Below are positions 43,220-56,508 of a DNA stretch of 60,157 bases, piece by piece (the stretch's first letter is position 1; every line of letters begins with the position of its first letter). Below the pieces are notes generated by a model, which worked only from the letters and a program-made list of their open reading frames with translations, had not been told where the DNA came from and did not search any database. The DNA is from Spongospora subterranea f. sp. subterranea (lineage: Eukaryota > Endomyxa: Phytomyxea > Phytomyxea > Plasmodiophorida), in contig JAUGWO010000176.1 of the NCBI GenBank assembly GCA_049724395.1, forward strand, positions 1-60,157. Reading direction: 5' to 3'. Both the position numbers and the translations under genes were made by a program.

Positions 43220-43796
43220 TCAAAACTGATCATCGTGCGCCAACCAATGAAGAAAATCGTCAAAATGATAATACTTCAACAATAATACACCTGTTAATTC
43301 TTGAAAGACATGAAGGGTGGTTCCTAGCGCATGAGCAACATCTCTTACTCCACCATTCCCTTGTGTTACGGCCAGCGACAACAGCGCCATCGCCACATGT
43401 TCAGTCAAAACGTGATATGTTTGACTAGAGAGGTTGGCATACCCAACAATGTGATGAAAACCGTCGCCTCTGTCCGATAACACTCGGATATGAACGAGAA
43501 GTAAGATCAAATGTGATCGTTTCCAGATGATTGTATTGGCAAGAAGCGCAATCATTAATAACCATTGATGATAATTTAATTTGTCAAGTAAATTCAGCCA
43601 AATACTGATTATCAAGTTCGATGTGAAACCTTCTGCTCTTTCCATTGAAACTGTTGGGTCCGACCGTCCAAGAAGGAAGCTGTACCAGACCTGTAGTCAG
43701 GTCATCTATTAATATACAATATCGCTTCTCCCCGTCTCGCAAAAAAGGTTCCACTGACAGTCCAGAAAAAGATGCGTGTGCGCGTGTTTTTCGCAC
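43220..43796 (-). pseudogene. Degenerate Harbinger-type transposase N-terminus
   Basis: The minus-strand frame 43645-43220 contains LTEHVAMALLSLAVTQGNGG, DVAHALGTTLHVFQELTGVL, which follows the helical pattern of the HARBI1-like N-terminal domain (VEEQVAIFLYxVGHNxxNR...SGxTIxxxFxxVL). A further minus-strand frame lies just upstream (43796-43584). No catalytic region is present. Similarity is weaker than for the element at 2.9 kb. Confidence 0.4.
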
Positions 43797-43975
43797 CCAG
43801 TATCACTTGTCCCAGTCTCGCAAAAGAGGTGACCCTCGACTCTGGCATCTCTTCACGACGGGTGCCTGTCACGCAACTGCGGTAACCCTCAACTCTGGCA
43901 CACACATGTCCGTACTCTGCGCGCAATTTTTGCACTCAATTTCACTTGTCCCTGTTTCGCAAAAAAAACAGGATT
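43726..43975. repeat. Degenerate repeat of TCTCGCAAAA-type units
   Basis: Three imperfect units each carry a (C)TTGTCCC(A/T)GT(C/T)TCGCAAAA core, at about 43727-43750, 43806-43832 and 43947-43972, with related CTC(G/A)ACTCTGGCA words between. They lie directly upstream of SMC2. Confidence 0.55.
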
Positions 43976-43993
43976 GGCGCCACAATTACAAGG

Positions 43994-44015
43994 GGCGGGA
44001 AACCCGCCAACCAAT
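43994..44015 (+). promoter_or_regulatory. E2F-type site and CCAAT box upstream of SMC2
   Basis: GGCGGGAAACCCGCC (43994-44008) contains a perfect GGCGGGAAA E2F/DP consensus and is nearly palindromic. CCAAT follows at 44011-44015. Both lie 35-55 bases before the SMC2 ATG at 44049. E2F control of condensin and other S/G2 genes is known in animals and plants; use here is inference. Confidence 0.65.
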
Positions 44016-44048
44016 CCAACCTTTTCTCGTCAGGGGGTTTGTTTCCCA

Positions 44049-47000
44049 ATGTTCATCAAACAGCTGATAGTGGACGGGTCAGTGACGGCACCGCGTCATC
44101 GATTAGTTTCTTCGATTTCCTGATCGCCCTATCGGATCAGGTTCAAATCATACGGGACCCGGACAGTGATCAACGGATGGGATCAGAATTTCACAGCAAT
44201 TACCGGCGAGAATGGCAGTGGGAAGGTATCATCCAAAAACACCATCTCTTGTTATTGATCACGTCGTTTTCACACCACGTTTCATGTTCACCATACCTTC
44301 GTCTCGCCATTTCCAGGTCGTACTGGTGTCAAAATCTGACTACCCATTTTGTGGTTTTCTCCAACCTGTATTCTTGCATCTGACACTATCTTTTTTCACT
44401 GGCCAATAGCGCCATCATTGTTCCCACATGTCAACTGAGATTTTGCTTTTAAGTTTCTCTTTTTTTCGGCGTTTTGTTGGGATTGTCTCCATGGCGATAC
44501 AGTGTCGGGTGATTCGCGTCGCCGTACTTGATTATAGATTGATACTGATATCGTGTGCTCAGTCGAATATTCTGGATGCGATTTGTTTCGTTCTGGGGAT
44601 CAGTCAACTGAGCCATGTCCGGGCCAGCAACCTACGCGAGCTGGTCTATAAACAGGGCCAGGCCGGCGTCACCAAGGCATCGGTCACGGTCGTGTTCGAC
44701 AACTCCAACCCGCAGACCAGCCCGATCGGCTACGAGCAATACAACGAGCTGACCATCACTCGTCAGGTCCGTTTTCAGGTCGTCGTCGTCGTTGGCCATC
44801 ACCGACTGCATATAGGTGGTGGTGAACGGCAAGAACAAGTATCTGATCAATGGGCACACGGCGCAACTGAATCGCGTTCAGAACCTGTTCCAATCCGTTC
44901 AACTGAATATCGCGTTCGTCCCCATGTGTCCATCATCGGCCGTCATTCTTGATCATTGTCTGGTATTAGCAACCCGACGTTCCTGGTAATGCAAGGCCGA
45001 ATCACCAAGGTCCTCAACATGAAACCGCCCGAGATTCTCGGCCTGATCGAAGAGGCGGCCGGCACCCGCATGTACGAAACCAAGAAAACCGCCGCATGTA
45101 ATACGATCAACAAGAAACAGCTCAAGGTCACCGGTTTACGCCACATTGCCAACCTTTTGCACACCGTTGCTCTATTCTCATTGTTTGTTGTTTTTGATTT
45201 TCGATCGGGTTTGGCCTGGACCTGAGTTGGTTGTACTCCATCGTTCAGGTGACGGAAATCAACACATTGCTCGCCGAGGAGATCACGCCCCAGCTTGAAA
45301 AACTTCGTCGCGAATGCGCTCTGTTCATGAAATGGTCCCGGCTTTTGTGTGTACAACGGTTCCAGATTGGTTTACCTGTTTTCTGAACCTTTAGGTCCGC
45401 GAACGGCTCCGAGATTCAGAGGTTGGAAAAACGAGCGGCCGCCTATCGGTTCTTTGAGGCCGACCAGTCCCTAAACTCGTCAAACAAGCAAGAATCGGCT
45501 TTACAGGTCTTTTACAAAATTTCGTCAATGTTTGTTTGGTCATGAGAATATACCTTTCGTTACCTCACAATCATTGTTCGACCGAATATGAAAATGTTCA
45601 GTTTTCGAATTATGGTTTTCCAGGATTCCCTCGCCGAACTTCAGCTCAAGCACCAGCGCGTTCTCGAGAAAATCGCCTCCGCCGAACAAGACATGCTGGA
45701 CGCCGAACAGAACGTGTCGGCCGATGCCAGACTGCGGATCGACCAGCTTCAGGTTAGGGTCGTACTGTTTCTTTTTCAATCTCGGTTTGCTCTCTTTGTT
45801 GCATCCCATTTTCTATACAAAATTCTTACGTTTTCAACTGATTGGCCAACGCGTTGGCGATTTCATAGGAACTGGTCACCGCCGAAAGCAAGCGGATCGT
45901 AAAGTCCACCAGCGCCCTGGAGAACGTGGAGGCCACCGTCGACGAAGAGACTTCCGCGCGGGAATCGGCCCAGGTCGCGTTGACCAAAGCCACCCAACTG
46001 CACGACGCCCAGCGGACGGCTCTCCAGCGCATACTGGCCCAGCGTGACCAACTTGACGCGCAACGCAAAGCGATTCAGGACCAGATCGACCGGATTGAAG
46101 GTCGGTCCATCGTCCGTTGTGTTTCCGAGGACTTTTTTTTTTCGCCATTCGACCAACGTTTGTTTTTAAATACCATTCGTTGAACAATCGGTGATGTTGT
46201 CCCTTTGTCCTTGGTTGCTGGTTCATCCCTTGTCTGTCGGTGTTGTGGCCGGTAATAATAATGCTGGTATTCGTGTCAGGTCAAGCCATCGGTGTTGTCG
46301 TGACCGGTGATGGGCCAGGAACCTTGACCGCGCAGCTGATGGACGCAGAACGCCAGTCCACCGAGTGCGTTGCCACCAGGGATCAGTGCTGCTCTCGTCT
46401 GAAACACACCGACGCTGTCCTCAAAGGTGTGTTCGATTTCCTTTGTGATTTTTATGGACTGCTCGTGTTATCTCTGTTCGTAAACGCTCTGCGTCAAACT
46501 GCAGTGTCAGTTCCAGCACGGCCATCCAGTGGGATTCTTGACTGAAATGTGCAAACGGTTTTAATGGTTTCATGATCACATTATCTAACGCTGGCATGTC
46601 CTCTGTGTATAGATCGTCAAGCGACCATGGCGTCCTGCGCTCCACACTATCAGGAACTGGCCGCGGAACGGTCCATTCTTCAGAACACGATAGATACGGA
46701 TTCGGCCACCATTGCCGAACGCAATCCAGATCGGTTAGAATGATCCTAAATTTTGCTCATTCTTGTTATGGGAACACCCAAAAACCCTGTTCTTAATCCT
46801 GAAATCACGGTTTTGGCGAAATCGAGCTTGATGATTGTTGAATGTTACTCTGATTTCAGGCTGTCGTCGCGGTTAAGAGAACTGGACGGGGAGATTGCCC
46901 ACAAAGACGCTCGAGTTCAGCAGCTTCGCGACGAGGTCGCCACGCTAAAATCTCGGGTAACACGACCGGTTTCGTCATCGCCTTCCAACGTGTCACGTTG

Positions 47001-50000
47001 ATCAAGTTATCTCGAAAATTTCGCCACGTTTTTTCTATCATTTTTCGGTTGCGAATTTATCCAGTTAATTGTCGATATATGTCATGGGTCTGATTGTTGT
47101 CGTCATTTCAGACATCCAAGTTCGATTTTCAATTCTCGCTGCAAGAGGGCCGAATCGGCCGCTCTGCTGTCAAGGGTCGCGTCGCCAAGCTCATCAAGCT
47201 TTCGGATCCGACGTTCGCCGAGGCCCTGGAGGTATATTCCTTGGCATCGAGATGTTTCGCTCTCCATGTTGACGCTCTGTGTATGTCATGGCGGTTTACA
47301 GGTCGTGGCCGGCGGGCGCCTCTATAATGTTGTCGTGGACAAACACACGACCGGTTCCGCCCTGCTGTCCAAAGGCGTCCTGAAATCGCGCGTCACAATT
47401 ATCCCGTTGAACAAAATCCAGCATTCCGTCATCCCCGACGCCGTTCAGAAGCGCGCGGTCCATCTGGTTGGCGAGGACAACGTATGGCCGGCGCTGTCGC
47501 TCGTCTGCTACAACGATGAGGTGCTCTTTTCCATGCGTTTCGTGAAACAGAATTTGCGCAATTTTAGAATGTAATTTTGTCTTGACGTCATCAACGTCTG
47601 ACCTTGAAAATCCGCTCAGGTTGCCGACGCCATCAAATACGTGTTCGGCGGGTCGTTTGTGTGCCGCGACGCGGAATCGGCCAAAGCAGTCACGTTCGAT
47701 GGCGCCATCCTCAAACGCTCGGTGACGTTAATGGGCGATCTTCTTGACCCACAGGTATACGTTCAAGCCGCCGATGCCGTATATTCTTCAATTGTTCGGT
47801 TATGGGCCTGATGTGTTCCTAATTTCCGTTTTGTTCAGCACCGGTCTCGGTTCTAAGAGTTTTGTTGTCAGGGCACTTTGAGTGGCGGTTCACGTCCGCA
47901 ATCGCAATCGTCGTTGGCGACGCTGCAGAAACTGTTCACGGCCGAAACCGAACTGGAAACGGTCGAGTCCGAGCTGAACGCTTTGCACGCGCAGCGCAGC
48001 GACGTGAAATGCGAGTGCGACGTGGTGCGTACCCTGCTTCAATCAAACGAACTCAACCTGAAACGCCTGGAGCTGCTCAACGCTCGAATTGAGCAATCGG
48101 TAATATTGATTTCGCGATGAACGGCAACCACAGTTTGTCGCCATTTTCTCGATATATATATTTCGTTGATCATGCCCGCTGTTTCGTGAGGGATTCTCCG
48201 TAATGCGCTTGCCAGTTTCATTTGCAACGGTTGTTCTCGTTTTGTGTTTCTATAGATTCCATCAGAACATCGTTCTCATGTTCGATATCGCTGTTCAGGA
48301 ATCCCATAAACTACAGCTCGAAATCGATTCCCTAATCGAACAGCAAGCGGTACTGAAGGACGAGATCGTTGCCGCCGAGGCCAATATTCGACGCTGCGCG
48401 GAATCGGTTGATCGTACTTCCTTTGTCAGCAGACACACGTATCTAACGCCCTCATAGACTGCGACGCTTCGGGAATCTATTTCCGCCTCGGGTGGTGGAA
48501 AACGCGGGTCCAGTGCCAACGCCCCGGATCCGGACAATATCGCGACCTTGACCAGGGATTTAGGTTTGGTCAACTCCGAACTAACCAAAGTCCAGCAGAA
48601 AGTACGGCCGTGCAACTTGGATTGGGCGTTTGTCGTGCTCTGGGTCTGATGTTTGATTGTAGTGCCATCGAGCTGAACTCGAAGCCGCCGCTCAATCCCA
48701 GGAAATCGAGTCGCTCATGAAGTCGGTTGAGAGCTCGACCGATAAGATCGAGCGTTTGGAAAGCAAAGTAAAAAACGACGAATATCCTCCTTTTATCTCG
48801 TTAAGTTTTACCGGAGGGTTCAACAGTTTTGCGCGATTTTCTGTTTCCAATTTTTGGATTTGTCCCAGTCAGGTTTGCGCGTTCTGCTTGAATGAGATTG
48901 TTGACATTGTGCTGTCACTCATATGTTTTAGTGTTGACCTTATGGTTCTACTGTAATGAGAGATCCTGCGATCGTTGGGCTTTTGCGCCGAATACTTTCC
49001 CAAACATTGTTCCTCTAATTGGTGTTTGCGCCAGGTTGCGGAATGTAAACAGGAGGTGCTGGCCATCAAGAACTCCCACGACGACGCAGCCCGGCGTCTG
49101 GAGCAGGAGCGGCAAAAGCTGGTCGCCATGGGGGCGGTATCCCGACAGTTGGCCACACGGCACGAGCGCTTATCCCATACTGCTCACGACCTGTCTCTTG
49201 ACCTTAAGACCATCAACCACAAAATTGGTCGATTCGCCCAAGAAAAGGTCATTTTTGTGTTTGTTTCCCAACGTCCGTCACCATTATCGTCTTGTATACC
49301 TTACGCTATTTGGCCTACTCGAACTCAGATTTTCAAGTTTACACTGTATTTTTCTTGTTTTGTTGTTGTCATCATCGCTAATTCCTTGTTTCCAGGAGTC
49401 CGCGCGGCAACAGGTGAAGGCGTCGTTGGGTAAGAACAACACACAACATATCATGACGGAATCTGGTCAGATTGTACCGATCATTTGGACCTCACAGAGC
49501 AAAATGAATGGATCGCCCAAGAGAAACACTTATTCGGCCGACCCAATACCCCATACGATTTCGCTGCCCAACCGCCCTCTCGCGACGCTACAACCTTGGC
49601 CGAGTTGAAGAAAACTCAGGCTGAAACCGGGAAAAAAATCAATCGCAAGGTAATTTTTTCTCGCGCTTTGGGGTTGTTCCTGTGTTTCTAGACGTGACTT
49701 TGCAGTTTTGCATTGACCTTGCGCTAATTGTGTCGCTGATTTGCTTTCGAAGGTGATGGGGTTGATGAACTCGGCGGAGGCACAGTACCAGGCGCTGTTA
49801 GATCGCCGGTCGATTGTCCAGAAGGACAAGGCGCGGATCGAGCAGGTCATCGAGAACCTGGATCGCAACAAAAACGAGGTTTTGCAGAATATCTGGGGAA
49901 AGGTATAGGTTTATGGGTTGTGCTGCCCCATCAAGTCATCGTTCCAAGTGTTGGCCCATGCTCTTTTTCGTTTGCCGGCGATTTATACTCGGGCTGTTTG

Positions 50001-51000
50001 TCGTCGGTTCATTTTACGTATTAGGTCAACCGCGATTTCGGATCGATATTCTCCATGTTGCTTCCTGGAGCATTTGCCAAGTTGGAGCCGCCCGTCGGTG
50101 GAACCGTTCTTGATGGACTCGAGGTCGGCATTTCTAGTCGTTGTTTTTCGTTCGTTTTCCTCTTGTCGAATGCGTAAAGTTCTGACACAGTTGTCGTATT
50201 GTTCAACATTTTTGACGTCGTTGTCAATGCCACCGAGCGTCCCGCATGTCAAGATATATATCGCTTTCGTTTTCACCTCCTTAGTTTTACCAAGTTACTT
50301 TCGGGGACCGGTCGATCTGACGTGAATGGTGTCAGGTTCGGGTGTCGTTTGGCGGTATATGGAAGGAGAGCTTAACGGAGTTGTCCGGGGGTCAACGATC
50401 GCTGTTGGCCCTGTCCCTGATCCTGTCCCTATTGCTGTATAAGCCAGCCCCTATGTACATCCTCGATGAAGGTTTGAACGCCCAACATACAGATTTTCTT
50501 GTCATTCGAAGCTGTTTGCATCACATATGTATTTTTTTGCTGTTTGTTTTGCCATTCCAATGAATTAGTCGCTCCAAGAACCCTCATCGTTATTGTGTTT
50601 TTTTTTTAATATTTTCTTCTTGGCGTTCATCTCACTATTGATCCAACGAAACACTGCTGACCAAACGTGTAGTTGATGCCGCGCTGGATCTATCCCATAC
50701 CCAGAATATCGGACAGATGTTGGCCACTCATTTCTCCAAATCTCAGTTCATCGTGGTGTCTTTAAAGGAAGGGATGTTTAGTAAGTTTTCTTCTTTCGAT
50801 TGTTTTAAGTAATATCGAATTTATCATTTTGGGTCAAAACTCTATTCGTGGTTTTCGCATTCTCGCATAATACCTGAAGCTTCAACGTTTGCCCATCCTG
50901 ATATCCGTCTTGTGTTCCTTGTCTAGATAACGCCAACGTCATCTTCAAGACCCGTTTCGTGGATGGCACATCAACGGTATCCATGGTGAAGAATTCCTAA
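44049..51000 (+). CDS. SMC2: Condensin subunit SMC2, many exons
   Basis: ATPase arm of condensin, pairing with SMC4 to compact mitotic chromosomes. Exon 1 (44049-44077) encodes [10 protein letters not shown]; exon 2 (44141-44225) [20 protein letters not shown] then Walker A TGENGSGK; exon 3 from 44563 [20 protein letters not shown]. Next come [40 protein letters not shown] and [13 protein letters not shown], all typical of SMC2 rather than SMC4. The first coiled coil is spread over small exons (45.2-47.0 kb). The hinge follows ([57 protein letters not shown]), then the second coil with [20 protein letters not shown], the signature [18 protein letters not shown], Walker [10 protein letters not shown] split by an intron before [17 protein letters not shown], and [12 protein letters not shown]. 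It ends MVKNS. About 20 exons, all looking intact. Confidence 0.95.
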
Positions 51001-51430
51001 AGGCCTGTTTCTCCTCGAATTCATATAATACGTAAATATATTCATTGTTCTCAGTGTAATCCAAAACGATTTCTCACAAAAAACATCCCAACGTTTGACC
51101 AATTGTTTTCGTAATTATTTTTCTATTGTGCAATGGATCCACAGTTTTCGGGTATCGTACCGAAACCATTGCTGGATGGTCCTGTCAAAACCCTGTTCGA
51201 ATCTGGAAAGCAGTTCCCAAGGTCTCGCCCCACGCTGGAGCACCACGACCGCTCTCCCTGGCACCATTTCCTTCGCATCGCATTCGATGTGCTCCATTAT
51301 TTGTTCGCTTTCGATCTGCTGCATCTTTTATATGATTAACCTTGTGAGACGACACAAACGCCATTTCTTTGGCTGGCTAACGTTGGCTGGTTAACGACAC
51401 TTACCTCACCAACGATAAATTTGGCTATCG
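51001..51430. other. SMC2 3' flank
   Basis: Short frames on both strands (51133-51339 plus, 51115-51324 minus). Neither has a recognisable feature. AATATATTC-type AT-rich sequence follows the SMC2 stop. Confidence 0.4.
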
Positions 51431-51435
51431 GACAT

Positions 51436-51541
51436 TGTTGGAACATGAACGGCTCACTGATAGTGTGTTCCACAGCTTACGATCAAATCCCCAACGGGTG
51501 TTGTCGAATCAAAATCACTTCTCAATCATATATGTTCGTTT
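51436..51541 (+). repeat. Copia 5' LTR
   Basis: Begins TGTTGGAACAT and ends near GTTCGTTTA; about 90% identical to 55412-55519. Confidence 0.85.
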
Positions 51542-54500
51542 ACCATGAGCACCGAGGGCAAACCCCTCGTCCCGGTCTTCGACGGGACAAATTTCATAGA
51601 TTGGCGTCATCGAATGGCAAACTTCCTTATCGAAAAGGATTTTGATGATGTTGTCGGTTCGACTTGAACACATTCAAACCGACAAAGACTTAGCTCAAGC
51701 TATCGAATGAGACAAGGGAGCAAGACCGAAAGGCTCGACCTGCGATAGAGCATCGAGTCAATGACACCCGCTCTTACTTTGATCTCAAAGTGTTCAACTT
51801 CGCACGAGACGTGGCGTTCCCTACACGCCCACAATCAAAGGAAAACAATGGCAGTCGTCGCCACAGGGCTTCAACGACTGGTGCAAACCGTGAAAGTCGT
51901 TGATGAACAAATGCGGATTCAATCCAATATGCGGCTGCTTGTAGACTCTGATCTACTCTTGTATTACCATGGCCGACCTCCCAGTTGCCATTCTGCTATC
52001 TAAACGTAGGTGAGAAGTTTTCAGCAACAGCATCGGCGCTGAAGACCCTGGACAGTGTCTCCATGGAGGAGGCATCATCGATGCTCCTCAATGCCGAACT
52101 GTCCAGGGGTCCATCAACAGTACAAGCGGCGTACGTCCAGGAGAATGGTGCTCTCAAGGCAACAGTGCAGCGATTGCAGCAACGCAAGATACCGTTTGCC
52201 GGCAAACCTTGATCTCTCCACGGTCCCAGAAGCACATACACCGATTCACAGTTCTTCTCGCAAAAATTAGGAAATAAACCTCCCAACCTTTCTCTTTACG
52301 CACCGACAGCGTCCAAAAGATCAGTAGCTCCAACAACAATCTTCATAGACTCAGGGTGCGGAAGACACACGACACCCGACAGGCTAAACATGTCGAACTA
52401 CCAATCCATTCCAATTGGACCTCTTGTTCAGCTAGCAGATGACCGTATTACGAGAGCGCAAGGACTTGGCTCAACCAATCTACAATTGGTTCGCGGAATC
52501 GGCAAACTCATTAACGTATTACACGTCGAGAAACTAGGTCAAAGATTACAACTCTCTCCTGGACAAAGTACAGCTCACGGAATCAAGTTCCTATGCATCA
52601 TTTACTCTAAGGAACATTTCATACCTCCGTCGGGAAATTTCATTGCTATCTCACAGAAAACCGCCGACAACTTGTATCCATTGCCCACCGTACCACTAAA
52701 CCATAATCACCGGTCCCTATATGCTCACCAGGGAGGTGCCATTCCATGGCAATACTCCACAACAGACTAGGTCAAATGAATCAACAAGATATGAACCCAT
52801 TGGTAAATTATCCCGATTTTGACATCCATAACGGAAAGGTGTGGCACATCAACCCTTGTCAATGTGAACCCTGTGTTCTCGCCAAAATGCCAAGAGCCCC
52901 ATTTTTGCCAAGCAGCACTATAAATACCCGTCCTGCCGTGCTTGTTTTCTCTGACATCGAAGGACCATTTCCCAGAGCAGGTCTCCCAGGAAATTTCTAG
53001 TACACATTGCGACATATTAGATCACTACACGCGAAGCCGTTCGCTTACCTCATGAAAAGGAAATATGATTGATTCAAAGCCCTTCAATTATTCAACAACG
53101 AAGTCTTCCGCCAAGCTGGACATCCTTCAAAGTGACAACGACGGTGTTTATTGCTCTGCTGAATCGCGCGAATACTACAAGACAAACAAAATTCATCATC
53201 AATCCATCGTCCCGTACGAGTCAGAGTCCAACGGATCCCCAGAACGCCTGAATCGGACATTTCTTGAAATGGCCAACAGCATTCGCCCAAAGCGAAATTA
53301 GGACTAGAATTCTGGGATTTTGTCTCTTCGGTTGTGCTTTTTCAATTCTGACTCGCAAACCACATGATGCCCGTCCAAACCGAATGACTCATACGAACGA
53401 TAGTACAGCAAGAAACCCAGTTTTTCCCACCTTAGAGTATATGGCTGTGACGCTTGACATCATATTTCGAAAAAGCTTCGTCAAAAGATGGATTTCAAAG
53501 CACACAGCGCAATCTTCGTTGGCTACTTAAAAACCAAAAATCGTACAAGCTCTGGCATCCGGAGCTTGCTCGCGTCAATTCTAGCCGAAACGCCCTTTTC
53601 GCAGAGGACAAATTCACCTTTTGGAGACCGGGTTTTTGTTGAATCTGAGCAACGCAAAGAACGTGACACCGGACACTCCACCAGATCCAGACCGCCAATA
53701 GAGAAATTCTCTCCAAGTTTCACTGTGCAAACTGCCGTCGCAACGCTGACCTCGTCACCCTTGGACAAGAATGAACTTGCAGACCGATACCCACGACCAC
53801 CTTTGGATGGTTTGACAGCCTCGTCTATCCCAATACCCAGCTCATTCAGGGAGGCCCTGACCAGTGAATATGCCGATACTGGTTCGACGCTGCACACACA
53901 GAACTTAAGACATTGCACAAATTTGGGACATATCAGCTATCCAAGCTGCCAGAAGGACCGAAAACAATTGATTGTAAAATTCGTGTTTACTGTAAAGCCT
54001 CGACCTGATCGAACGATTTGAAATTCAAAGCTCGTCTGGTTTGCGAAAGGTTTTTCACAAAGGCCCGGTCTGGACTACAACGAAACTTTCTCCCCTGTTG
54101 CTCATGCGGAATCCTTTCGAACTGTCCTTGCAGTCGCCGCTCAATATCAGCTTTACCTTCGCCAGATTCACATTGTGGGCGCCTTCTTGAATGGAGTCTT
54201 GGATGAGGAAATGTATATGAAGCAACCGGAAGGGTTTTGTGAAACTGGCACGGATCATATGGTGTATTAGCTCGTGAAAGCACTCTATGGCCTAAAACAA
54301 GCCGGTCGGGTTTGGAACAAACGATTGCTCGACTTTTTACACAAGACTTTGTGAATTCGTCCAGACGAATGCGGATCTTTGCGTTTACACCTTCTCTGAT
54401 GGCGACAAATTGGCTATTCTGGCCATACACTTTGATGATATACTAATGGCACACAGCTGCAAGACAGTTTGTGAAACAATGATTGGTTCGCTGTCATCGG

Positions 54501-55411
54501 AATATGGGAAATAACGGACGTTGGGAGTCCCACCCTCCTACTGGGAATGAGAATCTCTCGTGATGGTGACACATGCCCAATTGCTATCGACCAAGCATCA
54601 CTTACGAAAGACACTCTCGCCAGATTCAACATGACCGAGGTCAAGACAAGTTCAACTCCACACCAGGCCACCTAACATCTGTCAAGGAGTATGTGCCCAA
54701 GGTCCACCGAGGAACAAGAAGAGATGAGATCAGTACCGTTCAGGACCTCATAGGATCACTCTTGTCTTGCGATGAACACCCGTCCCGATATCGCCCAGGC
54801 AGTCGGATCACTCTGTCGCTTTTCTTCAAATCCAGGGAAACAACACTGGACGGCAGCCAAGCACATCCTCCAAAACCTGAATGGTATTCAAGCACTCGGT
54901 ATCCGCTACTCTCGCGACCTCAATTGTTCAGGTATTCAAGCTTTTTCTGACAGTGATTGGGCAAACTGCCCTGATACTAGAAGATCGACAACGGGGTATG
55001 TATTTATGTACGCTGGAGGGCCAATATCCTGGAAGTCCAAGTTGAAAAAATCGGTAGGGACGTGATCGGTCACTGCTGAATATCAGGCACTTTATGACAC
55101 TACTCGGGCCTGTAAGTGGATACGACAGCTCTACCACGAAATGGGCTTTACCTTCGATGGGCCGACTGTGGTCAACGAAGACAACTAAGGGTGTATTGCG
55201 AAGTTACAAAATCACAGGACGGATGCGCTGACGAAGCACATTGATGTGAAATACCATTTCACAAGTGAGCAAATTAACGATAGACAGATCGTAGTACAAT
55301 ACTGCCAGACCGCCAAAAATGGTCGCTGATTTCTTAACAAAACCCATCAATACCCAGAATTCGTTTGGTGTCGAACCAGCTAGGATTTCACCTATTGGTT
55401 TCGAGGGGGCA

Positions 55412-55519
55412 TGTTGGAACATCAACGGCTCACTCATAGTGTGTTTTACGGCTTACGATCAAGTCCCAAACGGATGTTGTCGAATAAAAATCACTTCTTC
55501 AATCATATACGTTCGTTTA
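55412..55519 (+). repeat. Copia 3' LTR
   Basis: Begins TGTTGGAACAT directly after a purine-rich tract, and ends near GTTCGTTTA. Confidence 0.85.
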
Positions 55520-55676
55520 GACACACACTTCAAACGTTTGGATTAGTTCAAAACAAAACAGAAAATAGCGACAACAATCAATAATCTCGGTCCTTAGTAG
55601 AATCTGCTCTCTATCCATATATTATAACTAATGGGCAAACAGGATGGAATGAGGATTTATTTGATGGGCAGAGAGG

Positions 55677-55889
55677 ATGAGATTATTGATTGTTGTCACT
55701 GTTCCCTGTATTGTTTTGATTAATCCAACCGTTTGTAGTGTGAGTCCGATAGCCAAATTTACTGTTGGTGGGATAAGTGGCAGCAGCAACGCCGGTTCGC
55801 TTATTCGTCCATGTCGTAGTACAGGAATATTGATTGAATGCCCTGTTAGTTGCTGCAGTGATCGATGCTCGTGTTTGGTGAATCATTGA
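55677..55889. other. Overlapping small frames on both strands, coding strand undecided
   Basis: Plus frame (55677-55889, 70 residues): a hydrophobic leader (MRLLIVVTVPCIVLINPTVC) and a Cys-rich end (CPVSCCSDRCSC), which would be a small secreted cysteine-rich peptide. Minus frame (55886-55683, 67 residues): Thr/Asn-rich with GYRTHTTNGWINQNN. They overlap almost fully, so at most one is likely real. The minus frame could be a 3' exon of the neighbouring minus-strand gene. Confidence 0.3.
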
Positions 55890-56059
55890 AGAGCGAGAAC
55901 GGGAGAGGGGTTCCTCCGCTTATACGATCGATCGCCGAACCATTGAGAACAATGCCGTTGGCAGTGTCTGTGATCCGCGTAAAACACGATGAACAAACAC
56001 GAGACACTTGCGTTTGAGACGTTTTCACAAAGTGGCGAAAACCAATGGCATTCGCCAGG

Positions 56060-56482
56060 TCAAGAGAACAACACAGCTGAAGTATATCGATCACCGGATT
56101 TCAAGTCTCTCTCTGATCTTCCCACGAAATTGTCCACCGATCTTTGTTTAGTTGTAGACAGCCAAACTGTGTGTTTCGCGACCGACGATATCCTCATAAA
56201 AACCGTGCATCTTGCGACCGCGTTCTCGTCAATAACCAACCGCGCACGATCACTTTCCCATTGTTTCGTCATCCCGAGTACCATAACATTCTGTGCACAG
56301 GCCAATAAATTAGCAGATTGATTGTCGGCAGCGACGAGTTCCCCCTTCACATGTTCGTCCTGAGGCTGATCAATCGCAACGGTCTCGACCACTCGTGACA
56401 CGCTGACCGGGTCAACGAATTTAGCGATTGGGGTTGATGGAACCTTTTTTTGACCCGAAGTGTCGGGGAGATTTGTTGTCAT
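56060..56482 (-). CDS. Hypothetical protein, 140 residues
   Basis: An open minus-strand frame with normal, mixed composition (DPVSVSRVVETVAIDQPQDE, NQSANLLACAQNVMVLGMTK). It starts 26 bases from the ATG of the divergent membrane-protein gene, so the two must share a very compact promoter or one of the start sites is wrong. No family recognised; further exons may lie to the left. Confidence 0.4.
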   Translation of the reverse strand: MTTNLPDTSGQKKVPSTPIAKFVDPVSVSRVVETVAIDQPQDEHVKGELVAADNQSANLLACAQNVMVLGMTKQWESDRARLVIDENAVARCTVFMRISSVAKHTVWLSTTKQRSVDNFVGRSERDLKSGDRYTSAVLFS

Positions 56483-56508
56483 TTAAGAAAGTGGTTCTAT
56501 TTAAATCT

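Larger units (their letters stand above)
51436..55519 (+). mobile_element. Ty1/copia LTR retrotransposon (broken fossil, both LTRs present)
   Basis: Direct repeats of about 107 bp beginning TGTTGGAACAT lie at 51436-51541 and 55412-55519; they differ at about 11 positions, so the insertion is not recent. Flanks GACAT and GACAC suggest a 5-bp target duplication. A purine-rich tract (CGAGGGGGC) precedes the right LTR. Internal parts occur in copia order: gag (from 51546), a short protease-like region (52.3 kb), integrase (52.7-53.5 kb), reverse transcriptase (54.0-54.7 kb) and RNase H (54.8-55.3 kb). The coding part carries a dozen or so breaks. The LTRs are unusually short for the family. Confidence 0.93.

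Noticed and set aside
45540-46226. Minus-strand frames opposite SMC2 coiled-coil exons
   Set aside because: They are shadows of the SMC2 exons, which carry family motifs on both sides in the plus direction.
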